From an uncultured Pelagibacteraceae bacterium (lineage in GTDB: Bacteria > Pseudomonadota > Alphaproteobacteria > Pelagibacterales > Pelagibacteraceae), in assembly GCA_902569785.1 (NCBI GenBank), contig CACFVO010000001.1, positions 51,971 through 115,970 of the forward strand: a stretch of DNA of 64,000 bases, written 5' to 3'. The notes beneath the pieces are model-generated. The model had not been told where the DNA came from. It saw only the letters and a list, made by a program, of their open reading frames with translations, and searched no databases. Numbering within the stretch: the stretch's first letter is position 1; the number at the start of each line of letters is the position of its first letter. Positions 34,857 to 43,599 of the stretch are shown piece by piece. A program made the translations under genes and the position numbers.

Positions 34857-35749
34857 GTATAGAAATTAAAGACCATAATAAATCTAAGAGAGTAAAAATA
34901 ATAAAACTTAAAGAGCAGGATCTGGAAAAAATCATATTTCCGTTTAAAAAACACAGCATTACTTCTTTAGAATACAAACCATTTTCAAGATTTAGTTTAG
35001 CTAAAAGTTTGGATGAAGTTTTCAATAATAAGCTGGCCAGTTCATTAACCAAAATTCTTAATGATAGAAATACGGGCACAGCTATTATTGAGCCCGAAAT
35101 TAATAATAAGAAATTTGATAAAGATTTTTTAGTTAAGCTTTCAACAGGCTTAGCTTATTTAGTAGGAAATCCAAATTTTGACTCGATGACAGGAAAGTAT
35201 TATGCAAGATTTTATGTTAAGCACCAAGACAGTAGCGACTCTTATTTAAGAAAAGCTTATACCAATTTAGATCTTCATACAGATGGCACTTATGTTAAAG
35301 AAAAAACTGATTGGTTGATTATGACAAAAATGGAAGAACAGGGAGTTTCTGGTGGTGAAAGTGTTATTTTACATTTAGACGATTGGGAGCATTTAGATGA
35401 ACTAAGCAATAATCCTGTAGGTCAGCAAAATTTTATCTGGAGTTCGCCAAAAAGTAAAAATATAGATTATAAAGTAGAACATCCTGTCTTTAAAAAAGAT
35501 AATAGTGGCAAACCCACAATTTCTTACATAGACCAATTTCCAGAACCAAAAAATATGGAGCAAGGTTTGTTTTTGCAAAGACTGTCAGACTGTTTAGAGG
35601 AAAGTAAAAATAAGATAGAATTTCCCTTACCTGTTGGATCCACGATATTCTCTAACAATTATTTTTGGCTTCACGGAAGAAAAGCATTTAAAGAAAACAC
35701 CAATTTGAGCAGAGAATTGCTTAGAATTAGAGGAACTTTTTTTAATTAA
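34853..35749 (+). CDS. glaH: Glutarate 2-hydroxylase, CsiD/GlaH family (2-oxoglutarate dioxygenase)
   Basis: A 298-residue Fe(II)/2-oxoglutarate dioxygenase that aligns by eye with E. coli CsiD over almost its whole length: FDSMTGKYYARFYVKHQDSS, HTDGTYV with iron ligands H142 and D144, LHLDDWEHLD, PTISYIDQF, and FWLHGRKAF with the third ligand H274, followed by RELLRIRG that would bind 2-oxoglutarate. CsiD hydroxylates glutarate to L-2-hydroxyglutarate during lysine breakdown. The gene is translationally coupled to azlD at the end of the liv operon. No LhgO oxidase gene is in the window, so the next step must be elsewhere. Confidence 0.87.
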   Translation: MSIEIKDHNKSKRVKIIKLKEQDLEKIIFPFKKHSITSLEYKPFSRFSLAKSLDEVFNNKLASSLTKILNDRNTGTAIIEPEINNKKFDKDFLVKLSTGLAYLVGNPNFDSMTGKYYARFYVKHQDSSDSYLRKAYTNLDLHTDGTYVKEKTDWLIMTKMEEQGVSGGESVILHLDDWEHLDELSNNPVGQQNFIWSSPKSKNIDYKVEHPVFKKDNSGKPTISYIDQFPEPKNMEQGLFLQRLSDCLEESKNKIEFPLPVGSTIFSNNYFWLHGRKAFKENTNLSRELLRIRGTFFN

Positions 35750-35755
35750 GACCAG

Positions 35756-35821
35756 TTGACTCTGATCCTCCATTGATTTTTAATCTTAAAATTAATTAAT
35801 TAATTAACAGAGGAAAATAAT
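35756..35821 (+). promoter_or_regulatory. Promoter and TTAA-repeat leader of tctC
   Basis: TTGACT, 17 bases and TTTAAT (35756-35784) form a promoter. Seven bases further lies four times TTAA (35792-35807) and then CAGAGGAAA before the ATG. The stretch from the -10 to the ribosome binding site is almost the same as that before livK at 28711. Confidence 0.75.
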
Positions 35822-36802
35822 ATGTTTAATAATTTGAAAAAATTAATTAGCTTAGTTTTCGCAACTGTTCTTTTAACTTCAATCTCATCAACTAGTTTTG
35901 CAATCGATAAGTTACATTTCATTATCGGTGGTGGTGCTGGTGGTGGTTGGGATGGAACTGCTAGAGGGACTGGAGAAGCTTTAACTAAAGCTGGTTTTCT
36001 TAAAAGTGCTTCATTTGAAAATATGTCAGGTGGTGGTGGAGGAAAAGCTCTATCTTATATAATTAATTCGAAGCCAGAAGGAACTATATTAGTTCAATCA
36101 ACACCTTTAGTATTAAGATCAATCACTAGACATAAAGGATATGTTAAAGGTTCAGGCGTATTGTCTTATAAAGATGTTAAGCCAATTGCTGGTGTAATCG
36201 GTGACTACGGTGCAATCGCAGTTGCTAAAAATTCACCTTATAAAAACTTTAAAGATGTAGTGGATGCTTATAAAGCAAATCCTAAGTCAATTAAAATGGC
36301 TGGTGGTTCTGTAAGAGGAAGCATGGACCATTTAATTGGCGCACTTGCATTTCAAGAAGCTGGCGCAAACCCTAACAACGTAGTGTACGTACCTTACGAT
36401 GCTGGTGGTAAAGCTTTAGCTGGACTTTTATCAGGAGAAACTCAAATTCTTTCAACTGGTTTGGGAGAAGTAATGGGTGCAAGAGACCAAGTAAGAATTA
36501 TTGGTATTACTGCTCCTAACAGAGTAGGCGATGCTCCAGAAGTTCCAACTTTAAAAGAACAAGGATATGATGTTCAGTTTGTTAACTGGAGAGGTTTCTT
36601 TGCTCCTAAGAGCATGTCAAGCGGAGATGTTAAGAAAATTGCCAAAATGTTAGGCGATGTTCAAAAAACTCCAGAATGGGAAACAGTTAGAAAAAGAAAT
36701 GCTTGGGTAAATATTTACAATCCAGGTAAAAAATTTGACAGTTTCTTAAAAACTCAAACAAAAGAAATGACAAAGTTAATGAAAAAACTAGGTGTTATCT
36801 AG
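35822..36802 (+). CDS. tctC: Tripartite tricarboxylate transporter substrate-binding protein (TctC/Bug)
   Basis: A 326-residue periplasmic binding protein with a signal peptide (cleavage after TSFA) and the Bug-family layout: FIIGGGAGGGWDGTARG at the ligand pocket, ENMSGGGGGKALSYI, and GSVRGSMDHLIGALAFQE. It binds a carboxylated solute for the TctAB permease encoded behind it. The ligand cannot be read off; the glutarate hydroxylase immediately upstream makes a dicarboxylate plausible. Confidence 0.88.
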   Translation: MFNNLKKLISLVFATVLLTSISSTSFAIDKLHFIIGGGAGGGWDGTARGTGEALTKAGFLKSASFENMSGGGGGKALSYIINSKPEGTILVQSTPLVLRSITRHKGYVKGSGVLSYKDVKPIAGVIGDYGAIAVAKNSPYKNFKDVVDAYKANPKSIKMAGGSVRGSMDHLIGALAFQEAGANPNNVVYVPYDAGGKALAGLLSGETQILSTGLGEVMGARDQVRIIGITAPNRVGDAPEVPTLKEQGYDVQFVNWRGFFAPKSMSSGDVKKIAKMLGDVQKTPEWETVRKRNAWVNIYNPGKKFDSFLKTQTKEMTKLMKKLGVI

Positions 36803-36825
36803 TTAATTAGTCTATAGGAAGAGCA

Positions 36826-37296
36826 GTGAAAATTAATTCAGTAAAAATAATCTCACTGCTCTTCTTTGTTTTATCTGCATTTTATTTATATACAGCTCAT
36901 CAAATACAAGTTTTTGCCTTCGATGAAGGTGCCCCTTTTAATGCCAAAACCTTTCCAATTTATTTAGGTTATGCAGGGATGTTTTTTTCTGGTTTAAAGA
37001 TTGTTTTACCAGATAAAAAACCTATAGAGGTAGACCCAACATATTTAGAATTTAGAAAAACAATCTTATTAGTACTCACCATGATTGTTTATGGAGCAAC
37101 TATACTTAAAGTTGGTTTCTTTTTATCGACTTCGCTTTTTTTAGTCCTTTCATATTATTTTTTAGGAGAGAGAAGATGGAAATATATTATAATTTTTTCT
37201 TTTCCTTTTGTTGCAGTTTTTATGTATCTCCTACACGGGGTATTAGCTGTATATCTTAGAGATCCATTATTAAAATACTTAGGAATCATGGGATGA
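36826..37296 (+). CDS. tctB: Tripartite tricarboxylate transporter small membrane subunit TctB
   Basis: A 156-residue membrane protein with four segments, of the poorly conserved TctB type. It lies between tctC and tctA, which is decisive for the call. The start is a GTG preceded by AGGAAGAG, a good Shine-Dalgarno. It overlaps tctA by 4 bases. TctB supports the larger TctA subunit in sodium-coupled uptake. Confidence 0.85.
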   Translation: MKINSVKIISLLFFVLSAFYLYTAHQIQVFAFDEGAPFNAKTFPIYLGYAGMFFSGLKIVLPDKKPIEVDPTYLEFRKTILLVLTMIVYGATILKVGFFLSTSLFLVLSYYFLGERRWKYIIIFSFPFVAVFMYLLHGVLAVYLRDPLLKYLGIMG

Positions 37297-38795
37297 TTGA
37301 AGGAATACTAATTGGGTTAAAAACTGCTTTATCTTTTCAAAACCTAATGATGGTGATGATAGGATGTTTTGCTGGAACTATAATTGGAATGCTTCCTGGT
37401 TTAGGCCCAATGACGGCAATCGCTTTAATGATACCAATCACTTACGGCTTTGAACCTGCAACAGGTTTAATTTTAATGGCCGGGGTTTATTATGGTGCTG
37501 TATTCGGTGGTTCAACTTCTTCTATTTTAATAAACGCACCAGGTGTTCCCGGAACAGTCGCTACATCATTCGATGGCTATCCAATGGCACAACAGGGTAA
37601 AGCTGGTAAAGCACTAGCAATTGCTGCTTATAGTTCTTTTGCAGGGGGAACGATTTCAGCAATCTTTTTATTAATAGCAGCACCAAGTTTATCTAAAGTA
37701 AGTTTATCATTTAGATCACCAGATTATTTTGGTTTGATGATACTAGGCTTAACTGCTGTTGCTGCCTTTTCTTCAAAAGGAAATTTTTTAAAAGCCATGA
37801 TGATGTGTGTTTTAGGTTTAATGCTAGCATCAGTCGGCCAAGATACTTTATCTGATATTCCAAGATTTACTTTCAATACAATGAACTTGTCGGATGGAAT
37901 TAGTTTCGTTTTAGTAGTAATGGCTACATTTGCTATGAGTGAAGCTTTAACTATTATAATCAAAGGTAACGACCCCTCCAAAGCAGCAAAACAAATTTCA
38001 CTAACAGATTTAGGATCTATTAAAGTTAGTAAAGAAGAAACTAAACAAATGGCTGTAACAATTCCTCGTTCTTCTATTTTAGGATTTATTGTTGGAGTAT
38101 TACCTGGTGCAGGAGCTACAATTGCATCTTTCTTAGCTTATGGAATGGAAAGAAATTTTGTAAATAATGAAGAAAAAGAAAAATTTGGTAAAGGAAGTGT
38201 GCAAGGTTTATCTGCACCAGAAACTGCGAATAATGCGGCTTGTTCAGGATCTTTTGTCCCATTACTTACTTTAGGTATTCCTGGGAGTGGTACTACTGCA
38301 GTCATGCTTGGTGCTTTGCTAGGTTTTGGTATTCAGCCAGGGCCAAGACTATATGAAACTAATCCGGATATATTTTGGTCAGTAATAATGTCTATGTATA
38401 TCGGAATGGTAGTTCTTTTAATTCTTAATCTACCATTAATTCCTTACATAGCAAGAATACTTGCTGTACCAAGAACATTTTTAATACCAATGATTTTATT
38501 CTTCTCTGTAACTGGAATTTATTTAATGTCATTTAATAATTTTGATATTTTTTTGATGATAGGAATCGCAGTTGTTGCAACTATTTTAAGACTTTATGAT
38601 TTTCCTATGCCACCATTAATACTAGCTTTTGTACTCGGTGGACTGATGGAGGAAAATCTCAGAAGATCCCTTTTAATAAGTGATGGCTCTTGGACTTTTC
38701 TTTGGAACAGACCTCTTACACTTTGCATAATGATAGCTATTTTGACTATAGTTGGTTGGCAAATTTACAATAGTTTCTTTAAAAAAAAATTATAA
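37293..38795 (+). CDS. tctA: Tripartite tricarboxylate transporter large permease TctA
   Basis: A 500-residue permease with about twelve membrane segments and the duplicated TctA signatures: GMLPGLGPMTAIALMIPITY with GGSTSSILINAPGVPGT near the start, and VGVLPGAGATIASFLAYGME with LGIPGSGTTAVMLGALLGFG in the second half. It is the transporting subunit that moves the solute released by TctC. The gene overlaps the stop of the convergent DoxX gene by 6 bases. Confidence 0.94.
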   Translation: MIEGILIGLKTALSFQNLMMVMIGCFAGTIIGMLPGLGPMTAIALMIPITYGFEPATGLILMAGVYYGAVFGGSTSSILINAPGVPGTVATSFDGYPMAQQGKAGKALAIAAYSSFAGGTISAIFLLIAAPSLSKVSLSFRSPDYFGLMILGLTAVAAFSSKGNFLKAMMMCVLGLMLASVGQDTLSDIPRFTFNTMNLSDGISFVLVVMATFAMSEALTIIIKGNDPSKAAKQISLTDLGSIKVSKEETKQMAVTIPRSSILGFIVGVLPGAGATIASFLAYGMERNFVNNEEKEKFGKGSVQGLSAPETANNAACSGSFVPLLTLGIPGSGTTAVMLGALLGFGIQPGPRLYETNPDIFWSVIMSMYIGMVVLLILNLPLIPYIARILAVPRTFLIPMILFFSVTGIYLMSFNNFDIFLMIGIAVVATILRLYDFPMPPLILAFVLGGLMEENLRRSLLISDGSWTFLWNRPLTLCIMIAILTIVGWQIYNSFFKKKL

Positions 38796-39176
38796 CCTAA
38801 CGTATTTCTTCTTTTTTTCTATTGCCCATTCTCTAGGGCCATTAACAGCTATAAATAAAAATCCTCCAGCTAAGCCAAAGTTTTTAAGAAAAGCAATTGT
38901 TTGCATTTGATTAGCAAAGTCATAATGAAAGATCAGAGCTGTTGCTAGACAGAATATTGCTAATATTATTGCTGATATTTGAGTTCGATAACCTATAATT
39001 ATAAAAATAGGCAAAAGAATTTCTAGAACAATTGCCGGCCACAACAAAAATCCAGGTATGCCAAACCCTTCCATCCAAGAAATAGTATTATCGTAATTAA
39101 AAATTTTATTGTATCCAGACAATAAAAAAACTAACGAAATAAAAATTCTACCTATAAGATCAAAAAGATTAGCCAT
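38790..39176 (-). CDS. DoxX-family membrane protein
   Basis: A 128-residue protein with four membrane segments and the DoxX start LIGRIFISLVFLLSGYNKIF, with GFGIPGFLLWPAIVLEILLP in the second segment. Family members take part in thiol or quinone redox functions or in oxidative stress resistance, but the role here is not known. It is convergent with tctA and shares the last bases. Confidence 0.8.
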   Translation of the reverse strand: MANLFDLIGRIFISLVFLLSGYNKIFNYDNTISWMEGFGIPGFLLWPAIVLEILLPIFIIIGYRTQISAIILAIFCLATALIFHYDFANQMQTIAFLKNFGLAGGFLFIAVNGPREWAIEKKKKYVRL

Positions 39177-39226
39177 AAGTCATATAATCTCATAGCCAAA
39201 CTAGAGTCAAAGCAAGATAGATTAAA

Positions 39227-40306
39227 TTAGGTTTTTTTTTCTATAATTCTCAATATTTGAGGCACAATAAACAGTATCATTAATAATCTAATAATATGGT
39301 GAAAAGATACAAATTCTGGATCAAGATCAAAAAAAATTGCTATAACTGCTACTTCATAAATGCCACCTGGGCAGTAAGACAAAAGAAGAGTAAAGAAATT
39401 TTTATCAATTATTAAACTCGCAGCAAAAGCAGCTAGCAAACCTAAGACTAATAGTAAAAATGTTGCAACAAAACTGTGTAAGGCATTACGAGCTATTTCA
39501 CCAAAAGTTTTGTCGGCAAATCGACATCCAACTGAAGCTCCAAGAATAAGTAGACAATAATCAATTATATTTGCAGGAAATTGATAAGAAGCAATATCTG
39601 AAATTTGCAAAAATCCACTTGCAAATAAAGTGCCAGACAAGAGAGCTGCTGGAATTCTAAACTTATCGAAAATGATTATCAGAGCAATTGAAGATATGAT
39701 GAGCAATATTAAATGAAAAATATTTTGATCTTTAATTATTTCTTCAGTGATTTTTACGTTTTCAACATCATAAAAACTGTTAACGAGAAATGGAAAAACA
39801 GTAATAATTATTATTAATCTAATTAAATGAGAAGTTGCAACTTGGCTTAAATCAGATTTTTCATCTTCAGCCAAGATCATTAAAGGGCCTAAGGCGCCGG
39901 GAGCAGCGGAAAAAATTGAAGTTTTCCTTCCATATTTTGAAAATATCTGAAGGTATTTTGAAACTATTAATACACTAACAATAATATAAACAAGCATTAT
40001 CAGAGAAGTAAAAGCCCATTGATGCATTTGAGAAAATAAACTTTTGTCAATATAATTACCGATATAGAGACCCAATAAAATTAATATTGAAGAAAGCACT
40101 AATTTAGGGATTTTTATTTTTAAACCCATTAACGAAGCAAGAGATGTGATGAGCATTGGACCTAAAAACCAAGCCAGTGGAATATTGAAGAACTCAGCTA
40201 CAATTGCGGTAGGAACAGATATTATAATAACTAAAGCAAATTCTTTAGAGAATATTAGTTTAAAATTTTCTTTATTAAACGGTATAGCTTGGTTATTCTG
40301 CATCAT
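39227..40306 (-). CDS. AbrB-family membrane protein (COG3180)
   Basis: A 359-residue membrane protein with two similar halves, each with a G/P-rich segment: IPLAWFLGPMLITSLASLMG at the N-terminus and RIPAALLSGTLFASGFLQIS later. This is the AbrB duplication family (formerly labelled ammonia monooxygenase-like), which probably transports or regulates something unknown. Two ATG codons stand in tandem at the start; I keep the first. The start is only 2 bases from the divergent ProC-like start. Confidence 0.75.
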   Translation of the reverse strand: MMQNNQAIPFNKENFKLIFSKEFALVIIISVPTAIVAEFFNIPLAWFLGPMLITSLASLMGLKIKIPKLVLSSILILLGLYIGNYIDKSLFSQMHQWAFTSLIMLVYIIVSVLIVSKYLQIFSKYGRKTSIFSAAPGALGPLMILAEDEKSDLSQVATSHLIRLIIIITVFPFLVNSFYDVENVKITEEIIKDQNIFHLILLIISSIALIIIFDKFRIPAALLSGTLFASGFLQISDIASYQFPANIIDYCLLILGASVGCRFADKTFGEIARNALHSFVATFLLLVLGLLAAFAASLIIDKNFFTLLLSYCPGGIYEVAVIAIFFDLDPEFVSFHHIIRLLMILFIVPQILRIIEKKT

Positions 40307-40308
40307 TC

Positions 40309-41079
40309 ATGATTTTAGGTTTTATAGGAACAGGACGCATTACATCTTCAGTTATTGAAGGTATTTTTAAATCCAATTTAAGAGTCAAAAAAATTTACAT
40401 CTCCCCTCGTAATAAAATAATAGCAAAAAAATTAAGTAAAAGATTTAAAAAAGTAACCATTTCAAGGAACAATCAACAATTAATTGATAATTCGAATTGG
40501 GTATTTTTGGCTGTTACACCAAAGGTTGGAGATAAAATTTTGAAAAAACTTAGTTTTAAAAAAAATCAAAAGATTGTAAGTTTTATTTCCACAATAGATT
40601 TAGCTCAACTCAGAAAAGTTATTGGTAAAAAAATTAAGATTGTAAGAGCTATTCCACTTCCTCCAATTTCAATGCGAAAGGGACCAGTGCCAATTTGTCC
40701 CCCAGATAAACAAGTAAAAAGTTTTTTTAATAAATTAGGTACAACAGTTGAAATAAAAAATGAGAAATCATCAATAAATTTTTGGGCAACTTCAGGAATG
40801 ATGGCGCCTTTTTATGAATTATTAAAAATACTATCTGATTGGTTAGTTAAAAGAGGAATTAAAAGAAGTGAAGCTCAAAAATATATTACTTCTCTTTTTG
40901 CGGCATTATCAGAAGACTCAGTTATTAATTCTAAAAAAGATTTGAAATATTTAGTTAAAGATTCTCAAACACCACGAGGATTGAATGAACAAGCTGTAAA
41001 ACAATTGAGAAAAGCTGGGTTTTACCGAAATTTAGAAAAATCTTTGAATGGTATCCTTAAAAGAGTAAACAAAGTATAA
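40309..41079 (+). CDS. Pyrroline-5-carboxylate reductase-like protein (divergent)
   Basis: A 256-residue protein with an N-terminal Rossmann motif (ILGFIGTGRITSSVIEG) and the ProC-like RAIPLPPISMRKGP segment, so it belongs to the P5C reductase family. The usual substrate-side motif SGSGPAY is replaced by ATSGMMAPFY, and the C-terminal dimer helices are short. It may have another imino substrate. It lies 6 bases before the second livG and so may belong to that transport operon. Confidence 0.68.
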   Translation: MILGFIGTGRITSSVIEGIFKSNLRVKKIYISPRNKIIAKKLSKRFKKVTISRNNQQLIDNSNWVFLAVTPKVGDKILKKLSFKKNQKIVSFISTIDLAQLRKVIGKKIKIVRAIPLPPISMRKGPVPICPPDKQVKSFFNKLGTTVEIKNEKSSINFWATSGMMAPFYELLKILSDWLVKRGIKRSEAQKYITSLFAALSEDSVINSKKDLKYLVKDSQTPRGLNEQAVKQLRKAGFYRNLEKSLNGILKRVNKV

Positions 41080-41085
41080 TTTTCT

Positions 41086-41880
41086 ATGCAGTCAGATTCG
41101 AATATTCTGCAAGTCAATAATCTTTCTAAATTTTTTGGAGGATTAGCAGCAGTTTCAAATTGTTCTTTAAAAATTAAAAAAGGCTCCATAACAGGAATTA
41201 TTGGGCCCAATGGATCAGGTAAAACAACGTTATTTAATTTGATTGCAGGAAATCTAAAGTCATCTAAAGGCACTGTTTTATTTAATAATGAAAATATTAC
41301 TAATATTCCTTCTTACGAATTATTTTCAAAAGGCGTCTTAAGAACTTTTCAAATTGCGCACGAATTTACAAATCTTACAGTGCTAGAAAATTTAATGATG
41401 GTTCCAGGAAATCAGTCTGGTGAAAACTTGGTTAACGCTTTGTTTAAACCAAGTATTGTTAAAAAAGAGGAATTAAAAGTTAAAGAAAAAGCTTTAAAGG
41501 TGATTGATTTTTTAAATCTAAAGCATCTTTCTAATGAGTTAGCGGGAAATTTATCCGGAGGTCAAAAAAAACTACTAGAACTTGGTAGAACTATGATGGT
41601 TGATGCGAAGTTGGTTTTATTAGATGAAGTTGGTGCAGGAGTTAACCGAACACTATTAAAAGATATAGGTAGTGCGATATTGAGACTAAATAAAGAAAAA
41701 GGATACACATTTTGCATGATAGAGCATGATATGGAATTTATTAGTCGATTGTGCAATCCAGTAATTGTAATGGCAGAAGGCTCTGTTTTATTTGAAGGAA
41801 CTTCAGACGAAGTTAAAAAGAACGAACAGGTTATTGATAGTTATTTAGGAAGAGGGTCAAAATTAAAGGATAAAAGTTAA
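41086..41880 (+). CDS. livG: Branched-chain amino-acid-type ABC ATPase LivG, second system
   Basis: A 264-residue ABC ATPase with Walker A GPNGSGKTTLFN, signature NLSGGQKKLLELGRTMM, Walker B LVLLDEVGAGVN and LivG-type C-terminus. In Walker B the usual DEPT is DEVG, a change of the proline that follows the catalytic glutamate. It drives the second Liv system with LivF. It shares the last base of TAA with the next ATG. Confidence 0.92.
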   Translation: MQSDSNILQVNNLSKFFGGLAAVSNCSLKIKKGSITGIIGPNGSGKTTLFNLIAGNLKSSKGTVLFNNENITNIPSYELFSKGVLRTFQIAHEFTNLTVLENLMMVPGNQSGENLVNALFKPSIVKKEELKVKEKALKVIDFLNLKHLSNELAGNLSGGQKKLLELGRTMMVDAKLVLLDEVGAGVNRTLLKDIGSAILRLNKEKGYTFCMIEHDMEFISRLCNPVIVMAEGSVLFEGTSDEVKKNEQVIDSYLGRGSKLKDKS

Positions 41881-42587
41881 TGGCTTTTTTTGAAGGTATA
41901 AAAATGACAGGAGGCTATGGTAACGGGCCTGATATCATTTCTTCCTGCTCGGTCAATGTGAATCAGGGTGAAATAGTTTCAATACTTGGTCCAAATGGAG
42001 CCGGAAAATCTACAGCTATGAAAGCTATGTTAGGGTTGTTGAATCTTAAATCAGGCAAAATTATTATAAACGGTAAAGACATATCTCATCTTAATCCACA
42101 AGATAGAGTTAAGCAAGGAATAGCATTTGTTCCACAAACTAGAAATGTATTTGCAGGACTAAGCGTTGAAGAAAATTTAGAAATGGGGGCTTTCTTGAGA
42201 GATGAAAATCTTCAGAAAATTATTGATGAAGTTTATGAGTTGTTTCCTATTTTAAAAGAAAAAAAGTCCCAGTTAGTGGGTGAATTATCTGGAGGGCAAA
42301 GACAACAAGTGGCATTGGGAAGAGCATTAATGATAAAACCGTCTGTCTTAATGCTCGATGAACCTACGGCTGGAGTTTCACCTATAGTCATGGATGAGTT
42401 ATTCGATCACATTATTAAAGTAAAAAAAACAAATGTAGCTATTTTAATGGTTGAGCAAAACGCAAAACAAGCGTTAAGCATATCGGACAGAGGTTATGTC
42501 TTAGTTACTGGAGAAAATAGATACTCAGGAACAGGAAAAGAACTATTAGACGACCCAAGAGTAAGAAGTTCTTTCTTGGGAGGTTGA
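41880..42587 (+). CDS. livF: Branched-chain amino-acid-type ABC ATPase LivF, second system
   Basis: A 235-residue ABC ATPase: Walker A GPNGAGKST, signature LSGGQRQQVALGRALM, Walker B VLMLDEPTAGVSP. It has the standard LivF length, without the N-terminal extension of the first system. It is the second ATPase of the pair. The stop is one base before the ATG of livH. Confidence 0.93.
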   Translation: MAFFEGIKMTGGYGNGPDIISSCSVNVNQGEIVSILGPNGAGKSTAMKAMLGLLNLKSGKIIINGKDISHLNPQDRVKQGIAFVPQTRNVFAGLSVEENLEMGAFLRDENLQKIIDEVYELFPILKEKKSQLVGELSGGQRQQVALGRALMIKPSVLMLDEPTAGVSPIVMDELFDHIIKVKKTNVAILMVEQNAKQALSISDRGYVLVTGENRYSGTGKELLDDPRVRSSFLGG

Positions 42588-42588
42588 T

Positions 42589-43599
42589 ATGGATTTTTTA
42601 AACGCTATAGTTTTACTTTTAAATTATTTGTTTGTTCCTGCTTTATCTTATGGATCTCAGCTAGCTCTAGGAGCAATTTTTGTCTCTTTAATTTATGGCA
42701 TCTTACGGTTTGCATATTTTACTGCTGGTGATCTTATGTCTTTCGGAACTATGTTTACAATTTTATTTACTTGGTATTTTCAATCTCTTGGGATAAATCT
42801 AGGTTTTCTTCCCACAGCATTACTTGCTATACCTTTTGGGATTACTGTCACAATACTTTATGTTCTCGTAAAGGATAAATTAGTTTTTAGTTATTATCGT
42901 TCACAAAAAAGCCCTCCAGTTATGTTAGCAATGGTTAGTATAGGGACGATGTTTGTTACTCAAGCGATTGTAAGAATAATTATTGGGCCATTTGACAGAA
43001 GGTTTTTCGATGGTGAAAAATTTCTTTTAAAAGCAAATGAATTTAAAGAAATGACAGGTTTAAATGAAGGATTAACGATTAAATCAACCCAAGTTATTAC
43101 TTTGGTGGTTACAATTATTGTGGTTTCTATTTTATTTTGGTTTTTAAATAAAACAAAAACTGGAAAAAGTATGCGAGCTTATTCAGATAATGAAGATTTA
43201 GCACTTTTATCTGGCATAGACCCTAAAAAAGTAGTTATGATTACTTGGGTTATAGCTGCTATTTTGGCTACTATCGGAGGAGCTCTTTACGGTCTAGATA
43301 AAAGCTTTAAACCTTTTACCTACTTTAACAACATGCTTCCAATATTTGCAGCAGCAATTGTAGGAGGTATTGGAAATCCTTTTGGAGCCTTTTTAGGAGG
43401 TTATGTTATTGCATTTTCAGAAATACTTTTAACTTATGCTTACAAAAAATTCTTTGTTTATTTACTTCCAGAAAGTTTAGAACCCGATGGCTTATTACAA
43501 TTGCTATCGACCGATTATAAATTTGCAGTGTCTTTCTCAATTTTAGTAATAGTTTTATTATTTAGACCATCAGGAATATTTAAAGGAAAAGTTTTATGA
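42589..43599 (+). CDS. livH: Branched-chain amino-acid-type ABC permease LivH, second system
   Basis: A 336-residue permease with LivH landmarks: LRFAYFTAGDLMSFGTMFTI, the coupling loop GKSMRAYSDNEDLALLSGID, and FAAAIVGGIGNPFGAFLGGY. About eight membrane segments are visible. It is somewhat longer than the first LivH because of two periplasmic loops. The ATGA overlap with livM shows coupled translation. Confidence 0.92.
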   Translation: MDFLNAIVLLLNYLFVPALSYGSQLALGAIFVSLIYGILRFAYFTAGDLMSFGTMFTILFTWYFQSLGINLGFLPTALLAIPFGITVTILYVLVKDKLVFSYYRSQKSPPVMLAMVSIGTMFVTQAIVRIIIGPFDRRFFDGEKFLLKANEFKEMTGLNEGLTIKSTQVITLVVTIIVVSILFWFLNKTKTGKSMRAYSDNEDLALLSGIDPKKVVMITWVIAAILATIGGALYGLDKSFKPFTYFNNMLPIFAAAIVGGIGNPFGAFLGGYVIAFSEILLTYAYKKFFVYLLPESLEPDGLLQLLSTDYKFAVSFSILVIVLLFRPSGIFKGKVL

